Below the pieces are notes generated by a model that saw only the letters and a program-made list of their open reading frames with translations, made no database searches and was not told the origin of the DNA. A program made the translations under genes and the position numbers. A stretch of DNA of 64,000 nt from Agarophyton chilense (lineage: Eukaryota > Rhodophyta > Florideophyceae > Gracilariales > Gracilariaceae), in the NCBI GenBank assembly GCA_030374765.1, contig JARGXX010000008.1:310001-374000 (forward strand). The letters run 5' to 3'. This document shows positions 55,296-63,863 of the stretch, piece by piece. The first letter of the stretch is position 1. Each line of letters opens with the position of its first letter.

Positions 55296-56024
55296 CTAAT
55301 CATTCATCGGCTGTGCTCGAAATGTGAATGCGCCATGGGGGATGTAGCTGTGGAAATCATGGTCGACTAGCGATATCGTACCCTGCGAGATACCACTACT
55401 ATCACATGGAAGCTGCAACACATTTGTCTTCATGTGCAGTATGTAACAGTGCTGGGTAACATTTCTCCCAACCACCCACTTGGATGATCCTTCTATGACC
55501 AAATGCCTGATTTTCACGGCGTTACCTTCATCCGAAACAGCCTGCAGAACAACAGACCCAAGCACCTTCCTGGCTGGGCTGGAGTGGCTGCCAGTGCCAT
55601 ACTGCCAAAACGGCCTGTCTGCAACAGTCTTCCATGAAGGGCCCAGTGTCCCATTCCACTCAGTACATACTAGGCCCCGAATAAGTTGTAGCCCATCTGT
55701 TTCAATGCCACTGTATAGTGCGCCGTCGTCCAACAAACGTCTAACGAAGTCATCACTAGGAATGCTGGACGCATTTGCGCCACTCAATTGAACCATGTTG
55801 AAAGTCAGTGTATTTTTCTGATTGTTCGTGCCAGGTGGGGCATCCGTGGAGCGAACTCCATGGTTCAAAGTTCCATCCTCTTTATGGTCAGTTTCCCAAT
55901 GTCCAAACTTCTGGCACGAGTGGCACTTCGTGCGCGCCTTCATCTCTGCAAGCTGTTCTGGGGTTTTTGATGTTCTTCCCCGAGAGGTTAATTGAGGTTC
56001 TATGTCCTGTACTTGCGGCGGCAT
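55296..56024 (-). pseudogene. copia-8 zinc knuckle and protease
   Basis: Knuckle at 55884-55926: CHSCQKFGHWETDH, pattern C-x2-C-x4-H-x4-H, where retroelement knuckles end in Cys. Protease loop VRRLLDDGALYSGIETDGLQ (DDGA at 55719-55730), aligned to LDSGATKHMA of copia-7; the usual Ser/Thr is Asp. Conserved blocks follow: WKTVADRPFWQYGTGSH, VKIRHLVIEGSSKWVVGRNV and GTISLVDHDFHSYIPHGAFT. A frameshift at about 56024 separates it from gag. A stop after PMND (55296) lies just before integrase. Confidence 0.82.
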
Positions 56025-56703
56025 TTACAGAAAGCGTTGGCGGTTTTGACTCATTTTCAGTGATCTTATCGCATTGCCGCAACACAGAGGCAATCGAATG
56101 GTAAGAAACGGCTTTCAAATAGTCGTTCGTAGTGGCCGCAGCGTCAAACTGATCACGACGGGGGGCGCTGTTCGCCAAGACAGGCACTCTTTCATTGTTC
56201 TCAACGTTTGAGTTAGCCAGTTGAATGAAAGCAACCAACGACCCCGTCAACTGCGCTTCTGTTCCGTGTGCAATTAACCTCGATACTTAAGCCTGAAACC
56301 TGGACTCAAAGTTCCTCAATGACTCGTTCTGATGACGCTACATGGTCATCATCTTCAGCAGATCTTGATACACGTCGGTAACTGCTGCAAGGGGATTCTG
56401 TTTGTAGATGATATTCACAATCGCAGAGACTCCTTTCTTCGATTTGATGACATCCCTCGAAATCGATATACATAGATCGCGGGCTCTACCATAGAGCTGT
56501 GACTGCAACATTATCCCTCTCAACTCCTGAGGGATCTTGTTGTTGTTTGAATCGGGCAGTAGGTCAGGGAAATCCGTCCACTGTGACAAAGCGGTCGCAT
56601 ACTGCTCCTGATTCCCTTTGCCATCGGTCCACGGCACACTGCGTATATCCCATGAGAAACGCGACCGTGATGGCATATCTGATGATGAGCTTCCTGGGCC
56701 CAT
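56025..56703 (-). pseudogene. copia-8 gag
   Basis: Starts ATG at 56703, inside the primer site. MGPGSSSSDMPSRSRFSWDI, SVPWTDGKGNQEQYATALSQ, FPDLLPDSNNNKIPQELRGI, LQSQLYGRARDLCISISRDV, then LAAVTDVYQDLLKMMTM and TAG (56338-56340). The same frame goes on with RHQNESLRNFESRFQA, TAA, and VSRLIAHGTEAQLTGSLVAF to about 56030. Two nonsense codons and a terminal frameshift inactivate it. The shell-protein role is inferred from position. Confidence 0.8.
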
Positions 56704-56706
56704 AAC
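56696..56706 (-). promoter_or_regulatory. copia-8 primer binding site overlapping the gag start codon
   Basis: Reading leftward from the 5' LTR inner edge: GTTATGGGCCC, then AGG. It equals the complement of the initiator tRNA-Met anticodon arm, as in Drosophila copia. The ATG in it opens the gag frame (MGPGSS). Confidence 0.7.
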
Positions 56707-56917
56707 TAAAAATGTTTCGCCTTACTTCTGGTCTTGGTCTTCTTTGTCTCTTCCTCGGTCCCCTAGCTGTCGAACTCTACGAACTCTAGCTGGTGCGCTA
56801 CTTTTAGTCTAACTAGTTCTACCTTCCAGCCTTTAGAACGGTTCCCTATATTTACACCTTGTTCAAATATCTTGTGCGCAAATAGTTCGGACTGTAACCG
56901 AACTCACAATATTCACA
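56707..56917 (-). repeat. copia-8 5' LTR
   Basis: 211 bp; forward TAAAAATGTTTCGC to ATATTCACA, then TCAAG. Confidence 0.9.
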
Positions 56918-57231
56918 TCAAGAGAGTTTATGGCGTACCCTGAACACTTTGAAATAATATGTCAACATGTTTAGATGCTGAAGAGCTTTGTTTTATTATA
57001 TATACTGTTATATTATATTTAAAGTGATACAGCCTATCTTTTTTCTGAACTTAGATTCAGGATGTTTTTTGAAAACACCCTGTTGTCTGCTATAAGAAAT
57101 TGTTCATTTTGACACTTCAAATAAAAAGAAAAGAGACTAAGATCTCTTCTTTCAATCAAGAGTTTGGCGGTGGCCACCTGTATGTTGCAGTAGAATTTGT
57201 AGACATTTAACATATAAATTGCTTTTGATGC

Positions 57232-57602
57232 TGTTGACATGTCTCGATTCGCGCTCGTCGCACGTGAAGCAAAAGGTTTGGCACCAAGAGAAGTTCCGCG
57301 CTGTGTCGGATGCCCCAAGCCTCTTTGGCAGAGTCTGGTATTCTTTATTATATAGTTGTCTCTGGTGCTCCAAGACCAGCTCGTGGGTTGCGCTTCTAGA
57401 TTTTCTATGATGCGTGCGCTGCGTAGGTGTCGCTGTCTTCCAGCAGCTGTCTACTTCGAGGTCCTACGCAGTCCAAGCGTCCGCATCTCAATCCAGACTG
57501 CAGTTCACTCTGGGCTGCAGTTGCACTATTTCATCCCAGTTCCGCAGCACTCTGCTTTGGGGTGCACCTACGTATTCCAGATGTGCTCGTGGGTGGTCAA
57601 CA
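57232..57602. repeat. Solo LTR of the Ty3-2 family
   Basis: 371 bp, TGTTGACA to GTCAACA, aligning along its whole length with the Ty3-2 LTRs (about 93 percent by eye). Flanked by a perfect duplication GATGC (57227-57231, 57603-57607). This is the product of recombination between two LTRs of one element. Confidence 0.92.
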
Positions 57603-58165
57603 GATGCTCAAGAAGAGAATGAAAACCTTCAATAAAACAGTTCTACAGTCCAATGCATTGACACCTACCACAACAAACCGCAAGAAAGCAGTAACAGCGA
57701 CATTTCTAGGGGCCAGTATGTCCATAACAAGGCGTATTTGGAAGTCTGGAATCTCCTTACAAACCAGAAGAGTTTGCTCACTTATATGGCGTCAGCTATT
57801 TAACTTGTGCCCTTCTGTGAAATGCGTAGAGTACTTCCACAAGGTGGATGGCCGCAGCATTTGGGCTGTGCTTTGCTATTCCTACGACATTATTCTCCTG
57901 AGCATTTTCATAGGTCTTTAACAGGCAATGACAAAAAACTTTTCGACAGTGGTCCACAAAATTTGTCAAACTCATTGCAGAATTACAAGTGGTACGTTTC
58001 TTTCTGAAAACTTTTATAACATTACAATTTATAACTACTCATAGCTTGATTAGAATGCCCGTAAAAATGAAACCTCTTTTCTAAACTGTTATATATCTGT
58101 CAATGAAACGGATTGCCATATATGTGAACCAAATCCATTCTCGATTATTTGGTATTCGCACAAGT
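57603..58165 (+). pseudogene. DDE_Tnp_4 (PIF/Harbinger-like) transposase, 5' part
   Basis: Frames here read YVHNKAYLEVWNLL, TYMASA, stop, MRRVLPQGGWPQHLGCALLF, LRHYSPEHFHRSLTGNDKK, a frameshift, QWSTKFVKLIAELQVVRF, further breaks, then CYISVNETDCHICEPNPFSI and IWYSHK at the Ty3-3 junction (58165). ETD carries the first catalytic Asp. The frame resumes at 63429 across Ty3-3. The far 5' end may lie left of the solo LTR but was not recognised. Confidence 0.8.
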
Positions 58166-58379
58166 TGTTGGACTCTATCGCCAAGATAGATAACGAAGGG
58201 AACCGATGATGGGCACAAAGGCTCTACCTCCTCTCGCCGGTAGGCCTTGCCTTTACTGGAACAATCTTATGTACTGTACTAACAGACTTATGACCTTTCG
58301 CCATTTCAATTAAGGGATTAGTACAGTCCTACTCATGACCGTTGAGGCTCATCTTCCGATAAGAGCTGCACGTCTCAAC
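58166..58379 (-). repeat. Ty3-3 3' LTR
   Basis: 214 bp. On the minus strand a G-rich tract (CCATGGGGCCGG) immediately precedes it, the likely polypurine tract. Confidence 0.9.
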
Positions 58380-58414
58380 CCGGCCCCATGGAGTTATACC
58401 AGAGTTAAGTAACT

Positions 58415-59659
58415 TCATGTCTCGAAGTTGCAGATCTTTTGGGCCTCAACCTTCAGTTTGCGGTCCCCTGCCGTGCACAGAAAGTCTTCAAGTAACCCAG
58501 GTAGATCCTCCAAGACGGTGTCAAGTGGCTCCCAGGTCTGATCTATGCTATCTGGTAGACCGAGCCACTCCACTAAAATTTGTATACCGTTTTCTTGCTC
58601 GCGTATTCCCTGTAATGCCTTAGCACTTTGGTACGTCGCTTCGGAATGTCCAGCATACTCAAGTAGTTGAGGGTCTACCAGTTGGTTGTCTAGTGCTGCA
58701 CGATAAAATAGAATACGTCGCGCATGCACAACTTCCGTTTTCCCTTTGATGAAGTCTTTAACTTCATAAACCCAATCTGATTTGGTGTTGACAATCACAC
58801 GAGGTCCTCTCCACTTGAACTCCAGCTTGTGACCGTGCTTCTGCGCTTTTCGGACGAGAACAAAGTCTCCAGTCTCGAAGTTTGTAGGCACTACATTAGT
58901 GCGACAGTTGTGTCGTTCGATGGCCTTCTGCCGTCTTGCACTCACCTTTGCGCTGACCTCCCGATGCATCTCATCCAACACATCCTGGGTCCTCTTGATT
59001 TCAACCAGCTGCAGTGCTCGCACCTCAGTTATGGAGGGTAACGATAAGAACTTTTCGATCGGCAGGGCTCTCAGTAATGGCCTAGAAGGTTTGTGTCCAG
59101 TGAAAACCTCCAATGGGGATCTATAAATTCCATTCTCTTTGCTTCGGCAACCCAGGCGCTTTAAAGGCGCTTGGTTTAGAATGCTCTGAACGCATTCAGT
59201 TACCGCTGGCCAGTCCTTACTTGAAAGACGAAATTCATGCAATACTGCGCGACATGCCCGCAATACTTCCCGGCAAACGCGCTCTACTGACCCATTTGCC
59301 CAGGGCGAGTAGGCTGTCGTAAAGTGATGTTTCGTTTTCAGCTCTTCGGCGACTGTTTGCATAAGCATGTTCTTGAAGTGGCTGGCCTGGTCGGATACAA
59401 GCCAATCCATAACCCCAAAAGTCGCGATCCATGTTACTATAGCCTCTGCCGCTGCAGTGCTTGTGGGACTTGCAAAGGGCCACAACCATGTGAAGGCGCT
59501 TAGGTCATCTCGCAAAATCAGTATGTACTGTTCTGGACCCGTGCTCTCTCTCATATAGAGAAAGTCAAAATGGACTACTTCATTTGGTCTCTCCCCATGT
59601 CAAGCAGATCCCAATGGTCTTGGCACTACCTCGCCTGCTCTTGTGGCTATGCATTGCAA
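58415..59659 (-). pseudogene. Ty3-3 integrase and chromodomain-like end
   Basis: In frame with RT, but with TGA at 59660-59662 (at the first HHCC Cys) and a second TGA at about 59600, followed by RPNEVVHFDFLYM (first Asp). Then DWLVSDQASHFKNMLMQTVA (second Asp), PWANGSVERVCREVLRACRA (Glu), GDFVLVRKAQKHGHKLEFKW (C-terminal region) and a chromodomain-like end: ALQGIREQENGIQILVEWLG, then DQTWEPLDTVLEDLPGLLED. From 59554 to 58415 there is no further break. The W-L-G-L...W-x-P-L spacing supports a chromodomain. Confidence 0.85.
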
Positions 59660-61447
59660 TCAGCCTCGCACAAAGTCCTGTATGTCTGTGATCATGCCGT
59701 TCCACGTGAAGTTTTCGCGTATGATGCTCTCCGTCGCGTCACAGCCTCGATGTCCCACGGAACCCGAATGGGACAGTATCAGCACTTTGAGCTTGAGCTC
59801 GGTCGCATCCGCTGGTATCCAAATCCTACCATCAACGTGTAGTAGGCCGTCGGGTTTTTCCTCTGCCTGTGCCGGTCGTTTGCAGTTGGCCTGCGCGGCT
59901 CGGAACTCTTCGATCCCTGGCCATTCAATCTTGTTCGTGGGGCCAGGAATTCGTGCTGCGGTCTGCACCAGACTGCATATTCTTTTCGTTGACAGTTGGT
60001 TAACGCGATATCCCCTTAACCATCGTGTTAGAATGTCCGCAAAGACGTTGTCCTTTCCCGGTATGTGCTCGATTATATATTCGAAGCGGGATAAGAAAAT
60101 TGCCCATCGGTGTATCTTAGCTACGACGTGCTGGCCTAGACTGGACTGCAGCGCCGTTGGTGCGAATACAAAGAGCAAGTTTCTATGGTCTGTGAATACG
60201 TGGACCGGGTACTCGTCCATGAAAAGGTAATCCAGCTTATCGAAGGTCTTCACGATAGCATAACCTTCCTGTTCGTATGTACTCCAATTAGTTTGTGCAT
60301 CCTTAAACGTACCACCAAGAAACGCAAGAGGCTCATGTTTCTGTTCCGCGAACGGCTTTTTGAGGGTTTCTGGGCTAGTTTGGGTTACTACTCCGGCCCA
60401 GTGGTTGTTCGAAGCGTCCGTGAAGACGCATATGACATTACCCTTTCGCGGGTATGAAAGGTACACAGAATTTCGCAGGCTGTCTTGTATACTCTCGAAT
60501 GCTTCGGTTTCCACTCGGCCCCAAGACAGTTGGCGTAATGCCATGCCTTTGATGGCCCTTTTCTTGCATTTTCCTGCTTTGGTGTACGCCTTTTCAAGAA
60601 CTGCGTTCAATGGTGCCACTCTTCTATCGAAGTCTGGTATGGCTGTTGCCATCCATCGACAGCAGTGAATAAACTCACATAGCTCGTCGGCCGTCTGTGG
60701 GACGTGCATGTCTCGAAGAACCTCCACATTAGCGGAGTCCATGGTATATCCGTCGCCGTTGACCAATCGGCCACACCATTTGATTTCTTTGGCAAAAAAG
60801 GTGCTCTTCTTAGCCGATATCAGCAAGTTGTTCTCCTTGCATAATTCCAAAAAGCGACGCAACACTCTCAAGAGTGACTTTTCATCTTTCGTGAAGAGGT
60901 TGAAATCATCTAACCAGGCCTTTAGATTGGCTCTGATTTCCTTGAAAAGTGGTTCCACGGAAGACTGGAAGTGAGCCGCTGCGTTGGATAAACCGGGGAT
61001 GACCCTGGTAGACGAATACGTACCGTCTGGGCACACCACACCGCAGGCTGTATAGGACTCGGGGTGCAAGGGCAGCTGCCAGTAGCCGTGCACTAGGTCT
61101 AGGACTGCAAAACATTTACTCCCGGCAAAGTCCAGGATTTCCGAGTCCAAATGTGGCATTGGCCACGCTTGCTTGACGGTCGCGTCGTTGACTGGACGTA
61201 GATCAATAGCACATCGAAACATGGCTTTCGATCCTATTTTTGGGACGAGCAATGGCGCTGCCTGCCACTCCGCATGAGGGTTGGGGACAAATATTCCAAG
61301 CTCGACAAGCTTGGCTGTGTATGCTTTGAAAAAGGCTCGCTGCGGAGCAGGATATCTGCGTGCTTTAGCCTTCACCTGCCGCTTGTTGGGATCCAATCTG
61401 ATCTTCATTGGCGGCACTAAGGCTGGGTCGGATTTCCCCAGCCTCAA
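59660..61447 (-). pseudogene. Ty3-3 reverse transcriptase and RNase H
   Basis: 595 open codons. RT: EWQAAPLLVPKIGSKAMFRC, FAVLDLVHGYWQLPLHPESY, RVIPGLSNAAAHFQSSVEPL and the active site LKAWLDDFNLFTKDEKS, where Trp replaces the Tyr of Y-x-DD. Thumb and connection: LCEFIHCCRWMATAIPDFDR. RNase H: VICVFTDASNNHWAGVVTQT, WSTYEQEGYAIVKTFDKLDY, VHVFTDHRNLLFVFAP and YIIEHIPGKDNVFADILTRW. The zinc-site start of integrase (SHSGSVGHRGCDATESIIRE) closes the open part. The frame is -1 relative to the protease, overlapping at 61444-61447. Confidence 0.88.
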
Positions 61448-63123
61448 TCGAAAACCGACTTGAATTCATGCAGGAGATCGGCGAGCTCCTGCACTCCTTG
61501 TGCCGACATTCCGTTCTGTTTGGCTTCTTGGACTCTCGTTTTGAGTGTGTCCTCCAGCACCTGCGGATCGTCCTCTCCTAGGTCGATATATACCTTGGTA
61601 TCCTCGAGACCGTCGTCTCCTTCAGCGGCAGTACTGTGATACATACCACTTTTCATGATCGATGCAATCGTGCCTTTTTCTTGCGCACGACGGTTTTTGG
61701 CATCGGTCTCTAATGCGTCCGGGATGTTGATCTCTCCATTGTTTTTGTCACAAGCTGCGGCTATGATAGCCTTATTGTCACACCCGATCGATTGGAGCAC
61801 CGGGCGTCCAATGATGACGTAGTCAAGGTCAGCATTTGCTATTTCCCATTCGAGAGACCTCAACAAAAGTTTCGATCCGTGTCGTATGCGTAGCTGCACG
61901 TCAAGAGAAACTCTTTCCGTGCATTCAATTTCTGCCTGCTTAGGAGAGCCTGTGGATATCCCACTGTAGACACGAGAGGGAACCAGCTCTTCAGCCTTAA
62001 CCACTGGTGCGGCCTCTGTAATGCCCTGAAATATGCTTTTCGGCAGTAAATTGACATCTGACCCCTGGTCGGCCAAAACTACTGTTTCGACAGCTCCGTT
62101 ACAGAACAGGGCGCTAAAGAGAGAAGAATGGGAATCAATTCTTTCTGACGCGACACGGTTCACTTTCCCTTTTTTCTTCCCGTGTCTGCCGGACGTTGCC
62201 TCTTCCCGTCGTTTTTTCTTCTCTGCATAATACTCCTTGCGGAATTTTTCTTTCTCCTCCTCAGTAGAATTGTTGCAGTCCGCGATAAAAAGGAACTCAG
62301 CACATTCGGGGTTAAGACAAGGAGGCAAGTCTCTATTTGGTTTCTTTTTTCTTCCTTGCTTATCACTATCCCCTTGTTCACCGGTTCTTTCGCGGCGTCG
62401 CTTTCGCGACTTTTCGTGGCTTTTCCTTTTTCCTCCTTTTCCCTGCTTGCGATCTGCTTGGATCGTGCTGGAATGAGAAGAGTCAGAATCCTTTTCGTCC
62501 TCTGATTTTGGTACACCATCGCGTTCTAGTTCCACGTCAAGCTTTTTGGCTTGAGCGGCAAGTTCGCGCATGAATACCCCGAAGTCTTTTCTCTCAAATC
62601 TTTCTTCCTTGCGCCAGCGGACTATGTTTTTCATTATATTCCGGAGGCGAGACGGTTTAATACGCTTAAGTATATGTTGAATAGATATATGTGGCTTTTC
62701 TGCTGGAAGTTCTTTCATGCCTTCCGACTCAAGGGCAGTTATATACCGGTGATGTAAGTTCCACACGCGGTCTTCTGCTTCCTTGAGGTTCATGTCCATC
62801 TGGACTTTTCGAATAACATATTCGATGCGGGTCAAATCGTTTCCATCAGGGTTAAAGCTCGCTCTGGTCTGGATACAACTCTTGAGCTGCTCTTCCGTGA
62901 TGTCTTTTATGTCGGCGGCTTTGATCCATTCGGCAGTGAGAAAAATCTGTAACAGATAGTTTTCAATAGATGCTTCGTACGATAATGGAGTGATATCCAC
63001 ACCGGGCTCTCTATTGTTTTCTTCCACCTGCTTTTCATAGAGCTCCCTTTTCTTCTGGAAGCTTGCAAAGTTCCGCACTGTTACACTTTGCAGGCGAGGA
63101 GCCTCAAGGTTAGACACGATCAT
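61444..63123 (-). CDS. Ty3-3 gag and protease
   Basis: 559 codons, open, start ATG at 63123-63121 (MIVSNLEAPRLQSVTVRNFA). Gag-like N-terminus (FASFQKKRELYEKQVEENNR, ITEEQLKSCIQTRASFNPD), a Lys/Arg/Glu-rich low-complexity region, then CLNPECAEFLFIADC, aligned with the Ty3-2 cluster CLNKKCGKKHRIRDC. Protease: VVLADQGSDVNLLPKSIFQG, with DQG in place of D(S/T)G, and YVIIGRPVLQSIGC as the second block. It ends TTCGATTGA; pol restarts one base back, so a -1 shift gives the natural junction KSVFD-LRLGKSD. This may be programmed or a 1-bp deletion. Confidence 0.85.
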   Translation of the reverse strand: MIVSNLEAPRLQSVTVRNFASFQKKRELYEKQVEENNREPGVDITPLSYEASIENYLLQIFLTAEWIKAADIKDITEEQLKSCIQTRASFNPDGNDLTRIEYVIRKVQMDMNLKEAEDRVWNLHHRYITALESEGMKELPAEKPHISIQHILKRIKPSRLRNIMKNIVRWRKEERFERKDFGVFMRELAAQAKKLDVELERDGVPKSEDEKDSDSSHSSTIQADRKQGKGGKRKSHEKSRKRRRERTGEQGDSDKQGRKKKPNRDLPPCLNPECAEFLFIADCNNSTEEEKEKFRKEYYAEKKKRREEATSGRHGKKKGKVNRVASERIDSHSSLFSALFCNGAVETVVLADQGSDVNLLPKSIFQGITEAAPVVKAEELVPSRVYSGISTGSPKQAEIECTERVSLDVQLRIRHGSKLLLRSLEWEIANADLDYVIIGRPVLQSIGCDNKAIIAAACDKNNGEINIPDALETDAKNRRAQEKGTIASIMKSGMYHSTAAEGDDGLEDTKVYIDLGEDDPQVLEDTLKTRVQEAKQNGMSAQGVQELADLLHEFKSVFD

Positions 63124-63213
63124 CTGCCTGATCGTCTGTGCGGTCGACTGTGCTGTTTTTTTTTTCCATTACCTGACTTGAAGTAAAGTCTGTTGCGCAA
63201 ACACAATTTAAAT

Positions 63214-63428
63214 TGTTGGACTCTATCGCCAAGATAGATAACGAAGGGAACCGATGATGGGCACAAAGGCTCTACCTCCTCTCGCCGGTAGGCCTTGCCT
63301 TTACTGAAACAGTCTTATGTACTGTACTAACAGACTTATGACCTTTCGCCATTTCAATTAAGGGATTATTACAGTCCTACTCATGACCGTTGAGGATCAT
63401 CTTCCGATAAGAGCTGCACGTCTCAACA
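63214..63428 (-). repeat. Ty3-3 5' LTR
   Basis: 215 bp, TGTTGGACTC to CTCAACA, followed by AAGT. Confidence 0.92.
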
Positions 63429-63863
63429 AAGTTTAAAGGGCCTAGTCTAAGGTATGAAGTTGGTGTGTCACTCAAGAAGGCCAACATTGTCTAAATAAAT
63501 GGAAGTTTTCCATGTGGTGCAGAATCTGATTTAAGCATATTCCGTCAAAACATGAAAACTAAGTTTTGTGCCGACGAAATGGTTGTCGCTGACAAGGTTT
63601 ACAAATATTCCAAATGTCTTCTTCGTGATCATATTTGGCAGTTGGATATGAGACGAGTACATTCTCTGCTTCGTGCTCGACACGAGAATATTAACAATCG
63701 TGTCAAACAGTTTTTAGTGCTAAGCCGGCCTTTTCGTCACGATCTGTCTTTCCACAAGACCTTCTTTTATGCTGTGGCGAATATTATACAGCTTTATAAT
63801 AACAATGGAGAGCCACTATTCGACATTCAGATTGAATTCGCAAATGGCAAGAAATTATTTTGA
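63429..63863 (+). pseudogene. DDE_Tnp_4 transposase, 3' part
   Basis: Continues the transposase of 57603-58165: KFKGPSLRYEVGVSLKKANI, a TAA where Trp is expected, INGSFPCGAESDLSIFRQNM, EMVVADKVYKYSKCLLRDHI (second Asp), LLRARHENINNRVKQFLVLS (Glu), RPFRHDLSFHKTFFYAVANI and NGEPLFDIQIEF, then a TGA stop at 63861. D,D,E are all present, unlike the copy at 2914-3375. From 63864 to the end nothing is recognised. Confidence 0.85.

Larger units (their letters stand above)
51959..56917 (-). mobile_element. copia-8: Ty1/copia element with Tudor-like module, best copy of its lineage
   Basis: LTRs of 211 bp at 51959-52169 and 56707-56917, differing at about 12 positions (94 percent), and a perfect 5-bp duplication TCAAG (51954-51958, 56918-56922). 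In element orientation LTRs start TGTGAATATT and end ATTYTTA (TG...TA). A polypurine tract AAAGTGGAAAGCG (52170-52182) abuts the 3' LTR. Pol is open over 2.8 kb with one TAG. It is the reference copy for copia-1, -3 and -4. Confidence 0.92.
58166..63428 (-). mobile_element. Ty3-3: young chromodomain-type Ty3/gypsy element inside the DDE transposase
   Basis: 5263 bp, LTRs 58166-58379 and 63214-63428 with TGTTGG...CTCAAC(A) ends, differing at four or five positions (about 98 percent). A 4-bp duplication AAGT (58162-58165, 63429-63432) flanks it. Excising the element and one AAGT restores the transposase reading YSHK-FKGPSLRYEVGV. Pol is interrupted by one frameshift and two TGA codons. It is the youngest insertion by LTR identity. 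Confidence 0.93.
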
